From the NCBI GenBank assembly GCA_030848705.1, contig CM061235.1, forward strand, positions 134,547,228 through 134,611,227: a stretch of DNA of 64,000 bases, given 5' to 3'. Numbering within the stretch: the first letter of the stretch is position 1; each line of letters opens with the position of its first letter. The DNA comes from Heracleum sosnowskyi (lineage: Eukaryota; Streptophyta; Magnoliopsida; Apiales; Apiaceae). The translations under genes were made by a program, and so were the position numbers. This document shows positions 11,101 to 21,555 of the stretch, in pieces. The notes under the pieces were generated by a model. It saw only the letters and a program-made list of their open reading frames with translations. It was not told the DNA's origin and ran no database searches.

Positions 11101-11965
11101 CCGTTAGCTTCTGAATATCCCTGATAGTCTTCGGTGCTTCCATATCAATCACAACCTTTATATTTTCCGGGTTCGCTTCTATCCCCCTAGCACTCACCAT
11201 ATATCCCAGGAATTTGCCACTTGAAACCCCAAAAGTGCACTTCCTTGGATTAATCCTCATGTTGTTCTTTATCAGCGTCTCAAAACATTCTCTCAGATCG
11301 TCTGCATGATCCCCAAACATAGACTTTACGATCATATCATCCACGTAACATTCCATGTTTCGACCGATCTGTTCCTTGAACACTTTATTGATCATTTTCT
11401 GAAAGGTTGCCCCTGCGTTCTTCAGCCCGAAGGGCATCTTGATGTACGCATAAGTGCCTTTTGGGGTGATGAATGTTGTCTTCGATATATCCTCGGCATT
11501 CATTGTAATTTGGTGATATCCAGAAAAGGCATCCAAGAAACTGAGTACTTGATGGCCTAAAGTGGCGTCTATCAGTTGATCAATGTTCGGTAGGGGATGA
11601 TGGTCCTTCGGGCAGGCTTTATTCAAGTCGGTGTAATCCACACACATTCTCCATTTATTGTTTGATTTCTTGACTACTTCCACATTTGCCAGCCAGTCCG
11701 GGTATTCGATTTCCTCTATAAACTTTGCCTCCAGCAGTTTTTCCACTTCGGCTTGAATTACCTGTTGCTTCTCCATCACGAAATTTCGTTTCTTTTGTTT
11801 AACTGGTTTTGCATCAGGATTCACACTAAGACAATGTTTTGCTACTGAAGGATCTAGCCTAGGCATGTCCTCCGGCCCCCAGGCAAATATATCATGATAT
11901 TGCCTAATTACCTCAATTACTTTCGCTTTCAATTCGGGCTCCATATTTTTGCCTATCTGAATCAT
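11101..11965 (-). pseudogene. reverse transcriptase fragment (Gypsy)
   Basis: An open minus-strand frame of about 290 RT codons covers the N-terminal linker (FIEEIEYPDWLANVEVVKK), the fingers and palm including CVDYTDLNKACPKD and the catalytic YVDD, and ends at DIQKLT. The next bases are the TG of the LTR, so the reading frame runs 21 residues into LTR sequence before stopping at 11039. Thumb, RNase H and integrase are absent. It is in a different frame from gag-protease, separated by about 100 bp with stops. Confidence 0.9.
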
Positions 11966-12066
11966 TTTTCATGACTGTCCCACATATAATTCCACCTCTT
12001 CGGTTTCTGCGGCCGGTTCCGCTATGGGATTGGACAGGTCTGCTCTAAATTTCTCCAACTCAATAC

Positions 12067-14255
12067 TCATTGTCTGATGACTGCCCCTGCTTCACTTTCA
12101 CTTCGCTTTCTTTTTCCCCCTTCAGTCATAACAACCTCTTGATCTTTCTCAAGGTCTTCCAACATTATTATTCGGGCAGCTTTCTGATCGCCCCTCATTT
12201 CACCTACACCGTGTTTAGTCGGAAATTTCAATTTCAAGTGAGGGACGGATGCAACAGCTTGGAAAGCACTAAAGATCGGCCTTCCCAGGATGCCATTGCA
12301 GGGACTGTCAACCCTTACCGCGTAAAATTTTGCTTCCTTTTGCATAGTATAAGGGGCTTTGCCTATCACGATCGGGAGTGTGATTGTTCCTTCGATCGGT
12401 ACCTGTTGATTTCTGAATCCGTACAGTGGGGCTTCATGGCAAGGCTCTAGTTTTTCGCCTCCCAAATTCATCTTAGTGTACGTTCTGTGATATAGGATAT
12501 TGACCGAACTACCACCATCAACTAGCACTTTCCATATTTTATTCTCTCCTATAATAGGGTTGATGATAAGTGGATCTTCGTGCGGCCATATCACATCTTC
12601 ATAATCGTCCTCTGTGAAAGTGATGGGCAGATGTTGTTTTGCTACATTGGCTTGATATAAGCTGTAAACCTGTCGTGCGTACTTTTTCTGGGCAGTCTTA
12701 CTGCATCGCTCCATGACTGTACCCCCTGATATAGTCCTGACTTCGCCTCGATACCTCTCTTTATCTTCGGGCTCTTTATCTTTGCCCTTCTCTTTGGGTT
12801 CCAACTTACTCCTCAGGTCTCCCACAAACTCACCCAACTCCCCACCTTTGATCATTTTTTCGATCAACTTCTTCAGGTGGTAACACTGATCGATGTTATG
12901 TCCTTTATCTTTGTGATAATCACAATACTTGTCCCCATTCTTTTTGTAATCCGGAGTTTTTAACCGGGTTGGTCGAACAAATCCTGGCTTTCCCTTTATC
13001 TCGTGGAGAATTTTTGAGATAGGTGCATTAAGAGGAGTAAACACTGTGCTATCTCTATCTCGCCTTCGGTCAGCGCCCTTGTCTGGTCTCGTATCACTCA
13101 GTCTGCTCTTTATATCTCCCCTACCTCTTCGGTCATCCTTTCCCGAGCTTTCATACCTTCGACTATCTTTAGAGCCTCCAATTGACTCTAACTTCCTCCG
13201 AATGGCCTCTCCTCTCAAATAAATGTCATTTAAGGATTTTGGAGGTACATCGTAAAGAGAGGATCGTAGTTTCCTACCTTTGATTGGGTCTAGTCCGGCA
13301 GCTAGAAATCCTGCAGCTTTCACCTTGTCTAGGTTAGTTACCATTCCTGCCTCCTCTTTGAACCGAGCCAGGTAGTCCCCCAACTCCTCATTCTGCCTTT
13401 GTCTACAGTGGATCAGCGCTTCAGTATCCTTTTCCCTTCTGCACAAATAGGAATAATGTCGAAGAAATCTCCTCTTGAGCTGATCATAAGAACTGATCAA
13501 TCGGGGTCTTTGCGAACGATACCACATCGTCGCTGTTCCCTTTAAGTAGGTTTTGAACATTTTGCACAGCATGATATCGCAGTGTTCCATGCCCATCATC
13601 AATGACTCATACTTCTCGCAGTGTTCTTCGGGATCACCTCTTCCACTGAACTCGTTCATTTTTGGGAATCGCCTTCCAGGAGGGGGTCGATATTGCTCAA
13701 TCTCTTTAGTTACGACCGGTTCATGGCTTATTTTCCTTTCACCAAACATGGCTTTCTCCATTCTCCTTAGACGACTTTTAACATGTGGGTCGTCTTCGTC
13801 TTCTGACTCGGTCCTACAATTTTAGACCGGATTCTTCTGTGATACGATTCGGAGACCGTAGACCCGTCTTCATCGTTATGAGGTCGCTTCTCCCTTTGAG
13901 TCTCGAGCTCAATTAGCGGGATCTCATCTTCTGCCACAGAATCTCTTATGGCTTTTTCCTCCATCTCAATTTCTTCTCTTCGGAGCCTAAGGGCTTCCAA
14001 TTTCAGGAGATCGGCCTCCCTTTTCTTCGCTCGTATTTGAGCCTCTCTTGCCGCTTGATCAGATTCACGTTGTTTGCCCTTCTTGGCGGCTTGTTCTTGC
14101 CTCCATTTGAGCAACAGCTCCTTCTATTCCTCAGGGGTCGATATAGGCCCTTCATCCCCTTCGGAATCAAAGTTTAACGTTCTATTGATTAGGGGCGTAA
14201 CCGTGGTTGAACCGCCCGACCTACCTGAATCTTTAAACCCAGGTGGTCTATCAGC
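12067..14255 (-). pseudogene. Gypsy gag-protease with lost start, one stop and a frameshift
   Basis: The main frame (13761-12067, 564 codons) has a capsid domain (MWYRSQRPRLISSYDQLKR region), a zinc-knuckle variant (CDYHKDKGHNIDQC) and an aspartic protease with VLVDGGSS. The highly charged N-terminal part (14114-13767) is in another frame; the two are joined by a shift around 13815-13822. Further upstream the frame meets a TAG near 14130 and then opens at a codon ACG where an ATG would be expected (about 14256). The protease active site reads DGG rather than DTG, which is seen in some plant Gypsy elements. Confidence 0.85.
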
Positions 14256-14294
14256 CGTTATAATAACAAACTTTAATTACAGATAAATCATACG

Positions 14295-14314
14295 TTCCCA
14301 CAGACGGCGCCAAA
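14295..14314 (-). other. primer-binding site of the truncated Gypsy element
   Basis: TTTGGCGCCGTCTGTGGGAA on the minus strand, directly inside the 5' LTR. Confidence 0.8.
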
Positions 14315-14708
14315 TGTTGGAACCAGTTTTCTGCCGCCCTTCGTCTGGTCGGACCTGCAAGGAGAAGAATGTGAGGGATAGGCCCCCCGATTCACCTCCG
14401 GTGTGAGAATCAGTTAACTGATCTTTTTGTGAGTAAGGAAATGTACGAGAATTGTAATTGTCTAATGTGTGAATGAATGAACTCAAACCTGTTTATTTGT
14501 TTTACCAGTCTTTTCCGATCCCCCCGTCCCGAACGTGGACATCGCTCCCACGTGGTCAGATGGGCCTTGACCGAGTCTTAGAGCCGTTGATAATAAACTT
14601 TGATATGGGCCTATGACATGGGTCTTTTCCTCTTATGGAGCTTAGTTCAATTGAGCCACTTCTTGACAGGCTCTTGCACTTTCAGTCTGACCCAATAATG
14701 ATCAGACA
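14315..14708 (-). repeat. 5' LTR of the truncated Gypsy element
   Basis: 394 bp, TGTTGGAACC...ATCAGACA. See the partner copy at 10721-11100. Confidence 0.88.
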
Positions 14709-14718
14709 CCTCTATCTA

Positions 14719-14899
14719 ACAAACATAATTTTTTGTTGTAGAACTCAATGCAGAATTATTATTATTGAATTAGTTTGGTAAAAACTTGTATAAAATTGTT
14801 AAACCGTACTAAACTCGATGATCTCTCAGAATTTTGAAAATATTGATTTATAAATATGATTAATTTATAAGACATCAATTTTTTTAGCTTTTATTTACT
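14719..14899. repeat. direct repeat flanking the second Gypsy element, right copy
   Basis: Same orientation as 10541-10713; ends at a shared TTTTTTAGCTTTTA block. It implies a duplication of about 175 bp with the element lying between the two copies. Confidence 0.75.
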
Positions 14900-15213
14900 T
14901 TCATACAGAATGAATGAGGATGAATTTACGTAATTTTGAGTAACTATCTTATAAAATCATAGCTAAGTTAATCTCACCTTCCTTTTTCTCTTGGTCTAAT
15001 CAAATCATATAATTAGATGATTAATAGGATGAGAAAAAGGATCTTAAAGTAAATTTTAGAAAATTTTATTGAGGTGATTATTGGTTTGTGTGTGTATCTT
15101 TTTATATCTAATTATTCATCTTCCTTATTTATAAACAATCAAAATATATGATAAGTGAATATTTTATAATAAAAAATAAAATATTATCTTCTACATATAT
15201 TTGCTTACATATA

Positions 15214-16457
15214 CGGTAGAACCTCGATAAATGAATACACTTGGAATGGAAAAAAAATATTCGTTTAACGAGATTATTTATTTATCGATTAATGAATATT
15301 TTATTCAATTATCGAAAAATGAATATTTATTCATTTAGATAATATTTTTATTTTTTCAATATGATAATGATGTTTTAAAATTTAATATTCAAATGTATCT
15401 AGAAGATAATAGTTAAAAATTTAAATATATAACTAACAACCGGTCGATCTCTCTTTTTCTCTCCACAGCCGCCTCACTTTTCCCCTTTTTTTCTTGCCTA
15501 ATCGTCGGGGGCTTCCATCGGTTTTCACCGGTGGAAAGCCCCAAATCTTTTAATTTCCTTTGTTTTTGTTCTTGTTTTTCAATAATCTCCCTTCTTGGTG
15601 AGAGTTTTCCCAATTTATTTGGGTCTAGTTTATCTCTCCTTGTGAGAGTTTGGTGTGTTCTTTGTGTGTTTGGTGTGTTTTAATATCCGGGATTTCAGAT
15701 CTGCAGGATTTTTTTGGTTTTGATGGAGTTTTATGGTTTTGATTTTGTTATTCGCTTCTTAATTGTGAGCGGGGGTCTTGATTTAGTGATAAAGTTTTGT
15801 ATGGGATTACAGCTTTGGTCGATAGCTCAAACGATAGCTACATCGGGGCATGATGAAGGGGGTACCAGTAATCTAACGAGGATACACGAAGTGGGTACTT
15901 GTATTTGTATATACTTTATCTTCAAAATATCGCTTAACTGTCTCTTCATGAGAACATGCGATTGCAAATTACTGTTTGTTCGACTCGATCATTGGTGTAG
16001 ATGCCGTATGGCTTTTTATTATTGAATTAACACCTTTATTTCAAAAAAAAAAATAGTTAAAAATTTAAAATTCTTACCATATATTTTATTCACTTTCAAT
16101 AATATGTATACATGAATTATACATATAAATTAAGTATAGTATTCTTGTACTATTTTAATATATTTGAGAGTATTCATAAGATTATATTAGTAATATAGTC
16201 GGAGTCTATTAAATTATATATTAATTTATAATTTTTTTTGGCTAGATGACATATATCATAAAAATATATATTGTTTTAATTTTAGTGAATATTTATTTAT
16301 GTTTACATAGGGCCTTCAAAGAATTCAATAAAATTTATTCATTAATGCATTTAGCGAGATTATTCATTTACTCCATTGTTCCAAGTTGAGACCGGAAAAA
16401 AATATTCATTTGACGATGTTATTCATTTATCGAACATTCATTTATCGAGGTTCTATG
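15214..16457. mobile_element. pogo/Emigrant-like DNA element with TA target duplication
   Basis: The left end TA|CGGTAGAACCTCGATAAATGAAT (TA at 15212-15213) is mirrored on the right by ATTCATTTATCGAGGTTCTATG|TA (TA at 16458-16459). Subterminal repeats of ATTCATTTATCGA and TTTAACGAGATTATT type continue inwards on both sides. Termini of this kind and a TA duplication are known from the Emigrant MITE and other pogo-type elements. Without the nested insert at 15426-16051 the element is about 600 bp and encodes no transposase, so it is non-autonomous. Confidence 0.75.
15426..16051 (+). mobile_element. poly(A)-tailed retroposed insert nested in the pogo-like element
   Basis: An 18-bp direct repeat, AATAGTTAAAAATTTAAA, occurs at 15408-15425 and at 16052-16069. 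Between the copies lies a 626-bp segment of different base composition that ends in a run of A (16043-16053). Long target duplications plus a 3' A tail are the signature of LINE-mediated retroposition. The segment has CT-rich leader-like sequence and a 103-codon frame (15714-16025) that I do not recognise. It could be a processed transcript or a truncated non-LTR element; it has no tRNA-like head, so a tRNA-derived SINE is unlikely. Confidence 0.75.
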
Positions 16458-17849
16458 TATTTGCTTTGATCTTAAGAAAAGTATCATAACATTAACTTTA
16501 CGATCCTTGCTCTCCAAAATCAGAATTCGTGTTATAAAAAAGATAATGAGTTCACGAATCACGGGTAACCGGATCCATGCACAAATTGTCATATAAATTT
16601 TTTGAAATGAAAAACTTTAAAATATAAAAAATAAGATTTGGATTCAGGGCATGAATTACCTCCAACTTTAAATTAAATATATTTATCGGAACAAATCAGA
16701 GAATATAATTCTTTAGAATTAAATACAAGTTGATGACGTATAACTTGAATTTTTGCTATATTAATGACTACAAATTTTGTTGAACCAGTATAATACTACT
16801 ATAATTATTATTGAATTCTCATGCATTTGGGGTCCCGGGTACTCTGCCGACAAGACACAATTTCTTAGTACAATTTATTAATCAACGATTTTTCTAAAAG
16901 GTTAACAAATTTTCACCGGATTTTATTTAACAATCGGTCCATCATGCTGCAACTAGATTTTAGAAGTTTCAAATCGTCTATACGGTCTCTGTTAAATTTT
17001 CTGAGTAATTCCTTTCAAAAAGAAAACCCCGAGTACTTGTATGTTCATGCGTGCTTAAAATTTTCCGTTGGATGTTTCTCTATTACTAAGATGACAACCC
17101 CACAAAAAATTAAAGGGGTTTTTACTAATATATCCCATTTTAAAAACTGATTTGTAAATATATCCCATTTATAATTGTATTTATAAATATATCCTAAATT
17201 CAAAAAAAATTTAAATTTTAAATTAACTATAGTTAACTTAACTACTTTACATTTTAAAATGACATATATAACCATAAAAATTTTAATGGAAAGCCTTGTT
17301 AGCGCATGATGCAAGGTAGAACACCAGCCAGTTCCTTAAAAATTTAAATCGAAAATTTGACACCATAAAGATATTATTGCCGCACGTACTGTATTGAATC
17401 TGTGAGCACTGAACTTTGCGAGACGGGTTAGAAAACTTTAAATTGAAAACTATTACACCCTATTTATCTTAAATCCATTATGAACAAGGGGTGTATTATT
17501 AATAATAATGGATGTTACGCACATGAACAAATAAAAAGGTTTACAGAATACTAGGTTTACAAGACTTAGCTAAAAAAAGGGTTTACAAAGAAAGTACGTA
17601 GAACTGTCATTAAACCGAAACAAATAAGAATGACCTGTCATTATCAGATGCAGGACTCTATAATAAGCTAGCTGCAGAAATAAACAGGAATTTACGTGTA
17701 TTGTATATATGAGGGTATTGTAGTAATATGTAATAGATAAATATTTGGGTGTATAAGTTAGGCAAAGGTTCCAAAGAGAACCATAATTTTGGAGTACACC
17801 AAAGAACCAATCTGAACCGTCCGATTAATTCTAATCCAAACCATTCATC
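16458..17849. other. intergenic stretch, no gene recognised
   Basis: AT-rich with no supported coding frame. 17113-17210 contains the ATATATCCCATTT motif three times (17126, 17159 and a variant at 17188). The 17-mer TTTACTAATATATCCCA near 17118 recurs inverted at about 26344, on the other side of the viral insertion. Confidence 0.5.
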
Positions 17850-17989
17850 TTTTTACTTATCTATTTTGATTTGTAAAATTCATAACAAATTGAAAAAATT
17901 AGATTTTTATCTAATTCTTTTTCCGCAAAATCCTATAATTATTCTAGTATTTAATCATACTTTAATATTATTTTGGACGAACCCCAACT

Positions 17990-18001
17990 TGGTATCAGAG
18001 C
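17990..18001 (+). other. tRNA-Met primer-binding site of the pararetrovirus
   Basis: TGGTATCAGAGC, complementary to the 3' end of plant initiator tRNA-Met, the standard minus-strand primer site of Caulimoviridae. It lies 42 nt upstream of ORF VII. Confidence 0.9.
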
Positions 18002-18043
18002 CATGTACTTAATTGTATTTTTGGACTTATACTTTGAATAATT

Positions 18044-18298
18044 ATGACTTGGTTTTATGAGAAATTCAGGTACATAAAAAGAAAAGAAAGTGAACTAATT
18101 CCTTTAAAGGAACAATTAGATCATTTCTTCAGGATCCAATACGATGAAGATCTAGAAGCACAATGGGTCAACGACCACACAGCTTTGGAAATCATCAACG
18201 CTTGGATTGAGATTACTAATCTACAAACTCAGGTTAGAAATCTTGAAAACCATATTAAGATGGTAAAATCTACAATTACAGGAAATATTTATGCTTAA
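18044..18298 (+). CDS. caulimovirus ORF VII-like small protein
   Basis: 84 codons, ATG to TAA, in the position of ORF VII between the primer site and ORF I. The product is charged and helical in look, with no recognised domain. ORF VII of caulimoviruses has no firmly established role, so identity rests on position and size. Its stop lies 2 nt before the ORF I start, which fits the coupled polycistronic translation of the family. Confidence 0.7.
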   Translation: MTWFYEKFRYIKRKESELIPLKEQLDHFFRIQYDEDLEAQWVNDHTALEIINAWIEITNLQTQVRNLENHIKMVKSTITGNIYA

Positions 18299-18300
18299 AT

Positions 18301-19233
18301 ATGTCTGAAATTGAGGAAAACTCTGAGGAAACTCAGAATAATTTTGAAATCGAATTTTCTGAAAATGAAAAAGGTTTTCAAGGTAGCTTTTTAGTAAAGC
18401 AAGACATTCTTTCTAAAATCAGGAAAACAAAACTTGATTTGAAAAAAGAGAAAATATTTAACATCCCGATGTTAAATTTCTTAAAAAGAAAAAATTCTAT
18501 ATTCTATTTTGTTAAAACAAAAGAAATGCATATAGACATTAAAGATACTAAAGGTTCAGTGTTCCTACCCCTTATCACTAAGGACGAGATCAATAGAAAC
18601 CTTCAGAAAATCGACTCTAAGATTAGAGCCACCATTAACGTAGTTCATTTAGGAGCTATAAAAATTCTGTTAAAAGCAGAATTCAAAGAAGGTATAGATT
18701 CACCTATTAAGATGGCCTTAATAGACAACAGAATCAATGACCGTAATGATTGTATTTTGGGAGCAGCTAGAGGAAACTTAGCTTACCAAAAATTTATGTT
18801 CACGGTTTATCCTAAATATGCATTTAGTAAAGACACCAAGAACATAGATCAAGTCTTATCTTTTGTACATCAATTCGAAAGAGAAAATTTGATGAATCCA
18901 GGAGATAAAGTCTTTAGCATAACCTATCTGGTAGCTTATGCATTAACCAATAGTCATCATAGCATCGACTATAGGAAAGAGGAAAACATAGAATTAGAAG
19001 ATGTTTTCTCAGAAATAGGATCGGTTGAAGAAAAACAATTTTCTGATATCAGACCCTTAGATAATTCTTGGGCAATTGATATTGCTAAAGATAAACCTTT
19101 GTTAGGACAACAACCTAGAATGAGTTTCAGAAGAAACAATCTAGAAATTGGAGAGACATCTGATAGCAACTTGCTAAAAAGTGTCTCTAGAAAAGTTGAT
19201 AATCTATGTCAAAGATTAGAACTTTTACAATAG
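18301..19233 (+). CDS. caulimovirus movement protein (ORF I)
   Basis: 310 codons, close to the usual size of caulimovirus movement proteins. The central part has the 30K-superfamily look (NVVHLGAIKILLKAEFKEG, followed by the LIDNRIND region). The family protein forms tubules through plasmodesmata for cell-to-cell spread. The acidic N-terminus and coiled-coil-like C-terminus (CQRLELLQ) match family layout. No break is seen. It starts 2 nt after ORF VII and ends 2 nt before ORF II. Confidence 0.88.
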   Translation: MSEIEENSEETQNNFEIEFSENEKGFQGSFLVKQDILSKIRKTKLDLKKEKIFNIPMLNFLKRKNSIFYFVKTKEMHIDIKDTKGSVFLPLITKDEINRNLQKIDSKIRATINVVHLGAIKILLKAEFKEGIDSPIKMALIDNRINDRNDCILGAARGNLAYQKFMFTVYPKYAFSKDTKNIDQVLSFVHQFERENLMNPGDKVFSITYLVAYALTNSHHSIDYRKEENIELEDVFSEIGSVEEKQFSDIRPLDNSWAIDIAKDKPLLGQQPRMSFRRNNLEIGETSDSNLLKSVSRKVDNLCQRLELLQ

Positions 19234-19235
19234 TT

Positions 19236-19703
19236 ATGACTACCCCTTTTATGATACAGCCATACATCTGTAAGAAAGGAAAAATCCTTAATATCAAGAA
19301 ATTGAATGAAGGATCAAATAGTCAGCAAAGAAAGTATATCTTTAGTGGATATACTGGAAATCAGAGTCTAACAACTCTTATTTCTTCTACTAATAATCTT
19401 AACCAGATTACAGGTAGAATTTTACTAGGATGTTATAAGCTATTGAGTTATTTTGGACTCAGTAAAGATCCCAGTGAAGAATTGTCTAAAACAAAAAATG
19501 TTTATGACAAATTCTCCACTCTTTTAAGAGGGAGAGATAGCCAGAAATTAGAAGACCTGAAAACTCTTTTAATTGAAAAAATCGATAGAATAGAAGAAAA
19601 GATTAACCATCTTGAAAAAATCCCTATCGATAGAAATGAAATTTTAGACTTCACTTCTAAGTTAAATGAAATCGAAGAATACCTTAAGAGAATCTTAGGA
19701 TGA
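19236..19703 (+). CDS. caulimovirus aphid transmission factor-like (ORF II)
   Basis: 155 codons from the ATG just after the ORF I stop; an in-frame ATG at 19206 overlaps ORF I and is less likely. The N-terminal domain contains SYFGLSKDPSE, a stretch characteristic of the caulimovirus aphid transmission protein, and the C-terminal third is heptad-like (coiled coil, around EKIDRIEEKINHLEK) as expected for the part that binds the virion-associated protein. This gene is found only in genus Caulimovirus and is the best genus marker here. The frame is open. Confidence 0.87.
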   Translation: MTTPFMIQPYICKKGKILNIKKLNEGSNSQQRKYIFSGYTGNQSLTTLISSTNNLNQITGRILLGCYKLLSYFGLSKDPSEELSKTKNVYDKFSTLLRGRDSQKLEDLKTLLIEKIDRIEEKINHLEKIPIDRNEILDFTSKLNEIEEYLKRILG

Positions 19704-20065
19704 GTCTTAAAGAATTCCAAGATATTATTAAGCCTCAGATAGAAGAAATTCTTAAGTTGCTTAAAGAACAGCGTGCTAACAATGTTATTGAAGCCGCAGC
19801 TGCAAAGATAATTACAGAATTGAAAGCAACAATTCAGGATTGTCACTGCAATAAAGAAATTCTTGAAGCCATCAACAAACAATCAAAGGCTACCGAGAAC
19901 AAACAACTTATTTCATCCACAGAACAAGGAAGCAAAGATAAAGGTAAAAACCGTTATCGATACAGTTATCCTAACCATGATGTAGGTAACGAAGAACTCG
20001 GAACTGGAAAGAATCCGAACAGTATGACTTGGCCATTCGGTTCACCATCGTTAAAGAAGGCATGA
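19700..20065 (+). CDS. caulimovirus virion-associated protein (ORF III)
   Basis: 121 codons; its ATG overlaps the ORF II stop (ATGA). The N-terminal part is a predicted coiled coil (KPQIEEILKLLKEQ) and the C-terminus is basic and proline-containing, as in the family protein that tetramerises on virions, bridges to the aphid factor and binds nucleic acid. Size is close to the family norm. Its stop overlaps the ORF IV ATG (ATGA). Confidence 0.85.
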   Translation: MSLKEFQDIIKPQIEEILKLLKEQRANNVIEAAAAKIITELKATIQDCHCNKEILEAINKQSKATENKQLISSTEQGSKDKGKNRYRYSYPNHDVGNEELGTGKNPNSMTWPFGSPSLKKA

Positions 20066-21555
20066 ACTATATGCAAGACATAGAAAAATTCTTTTGGGAA
20101 GTACTTGAGTCAGAAATTCAGGACGACCAACAAGAAAAACAATTTGCGAAAGCATTGGAACTTTTAGGATTGGAAGACAACGAGCTTGCTAATCAAAAAG
20201 TATCAGATAATTCAGAATTACAATCCTTATTTGGTTTTAATTCTACTAATTATCTAAATATTATTGAAGAATTTAGCTCACCTGAAGATAACCCTCAAGA
20301 GTCAAATTCTCAAGAAGAATATTCATCAGAAGAAGAGTTTGTTCAACAAACATTCAGGGTGAATAAACAAGAAGGTGAAGATGTTAATCAAAATCAGGAT
20401 GAAAATCCATTCGCGGCATCAACCTCAGGAACAAAAAGACCAGTAAACAGGAGAAAAGGTAACTTTTACCCACCTACTACTGAATTTAGAACGAGTCAAA
20501 GTCTATTCGGTTCTAATGTACTTAATATCGATTGTGAATCAGGGAGAAAAACTCTAATCGATAGTTGGGAAAAGGAAATTAGTTTAATAATTCAAACTAA
20601 TCCCATATCATATGATGATGCTAGTACAGTTTTGTTATTAGTTGATCATAAAACAGCAGGAGTTGTTAATAGATTTGTTAAAGACGTAAATTGGAATCTC
20701 GATATGTTCGAACCAATACAAGCCTTTAATACTATAGTAGATTCTATCTATACCATGTTTTTAGGTGTTGATTACATCCACGCTAAAGAACAAGAAAAAG
20801 ATAAAATCAAGCAAAATGCTAAGTTAGCCCTTAGTAAAATGCAATTGTGTGATATATGCCTCATAGATAAATTCTTTTGTATATATGAAATGCATATGAT
20901 AAACACAGGAGACCAAAATCAGTATCATGTCTATGTCGAAGAATACATTCGCAAGATACCTTTGGTAGGAGAAAAAGCCATGACTAAGTTTTTGCAGGAA
21001 AAAACAGTCCTGACACAACATAGTTTAGCCTTTGCTCAACGAATTGTCAAGAATGAAATCCTTAGTTATTGCGATTTCAGTAAGACGCAGAAGAAGCTTA
21101 AGAAATTTAGCAAAGTTTGTTGTGCTAAGCTTTCAGAAGAATCTTATAATTTTGGTTGTAATCCTAATTATGACAAAAAATATAAGAAGAAGAAGAAATA
21201 TTCTAAGAAAAATATATCTTTAAAATACAAGTTTACCAGGAAAAAGAAACCCTTTAGGCCAGGTAAATATGTAAAGAAAAAATCTTTTAAATCATCTAAC
21301 GATAAACAAAAGTTCTGCCCAAAAGGCAAGAAAAACTGCAGGTGCTGGATCTGCAACGAAGAAGGACATTATGCAAATGAATGCCCTAATAGAAAGAAGC
21401 ATGATGACAAAGTCAAGATGCTTGAACAAATTCTTTATTTGGGTTATGATCCTATTGAAGACCCGTATGAAGAAGAACGAAAAATCTATACAATTGAAGA
21501 AATTGAAACCGAGACTGAAGAATCGGAATCCGATGAATCATCTTCTTCAGATTGA
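20062..21555 (+). CDS. caulimovirus coat protein precursor (ORF IV)
   Basis: 497 codons from the ATG that overlaps the ORF III stop. The acidic N-terminus (SSPEDNPQESNSQEE region), a central capsid domain, a lysine-rich tract (KKYKKKKKYSKK) and a zinc knuckle CWICNEEGHYANEC (C-X2-C-X4-H-X4-C) precede an acidic serine-rich tail. This is the layout of the caulimovirus capsid precursor, whose acidic ends are removed by proteolysis. It overlaps ORF V by 23 nt. No break is visible. Confidence 0.92.
   Translation: MNYMQDIEKFFWEVLESEIQDDQQEKQFAKALELLGLEDNELANQKVSDNSELQSLFGFNSTNYLNIIEEFSSPEDNPQESNSQEEYSSEEEFVQQTFRVNKQEGEDVNQNQDENPFAASTSGTKRPVNRRKGNFYPPTTEFRTSQSLFGSNVLNIDCESGRKTLIDSWEKEISLIIQTNPISYDDASTVLLLVDHKTAGVVNRFVKDVNWNLDMFEPIQAFNTIVDSIYTMFLGVDYIHAKEQEKDKIKQNAKLALSKMQLCDICLIDKFFCIYEMHMINTGDQNQYHVYVEEYIRKIPLVGEKAMTKFLQEKTVLTQHSLAFAQRIVKNEILSYCDFSKTQKKLKKFSKVCCAKLSEESYNFGCNPNYDKKYKKKKKYSKKNISLKYKFTRKKKPFRPGKYVKKKSFKSSNDKQKFCPKGKKNCRCWICNEEGHYANECPNRKKHDDKVKMLEQILYLGYDPIEDPYEEERKIYTIEEIETETEESESDESSSSD

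Larger units (their letters stand above)
10721..14708 (-). mobile_element. truncated Ty3/Gypsy element lacking RNase H, integrase and polypurine tract
   Basis: LTRs at 10721-11100 and 14315-14708 share TG...CA ends and differ by roughly 3% plus several indels, including a ~20-bp insertion in the right copy. The internal part holds a 20-bp primer site identical to that of the Tat element at 7838-7857, a gag-protease region and the first part of RT. RT then passes directly into the left LTR at 11100/11101. The 5 bp on either outer side (AACAT and CCTCT) do not match, so no target duplication is visible. The lineage is Gypsy; placing it closer to Tat than to Athila rests on the shared primer site and RT look. 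Confidence 0.88.

Noticed and set aside
15714..16025. 103-codon frame in the retroposed insert
   Set aside because: No recognised similarity and close to the A tail; could be UTR. Kept only as part of the insert.
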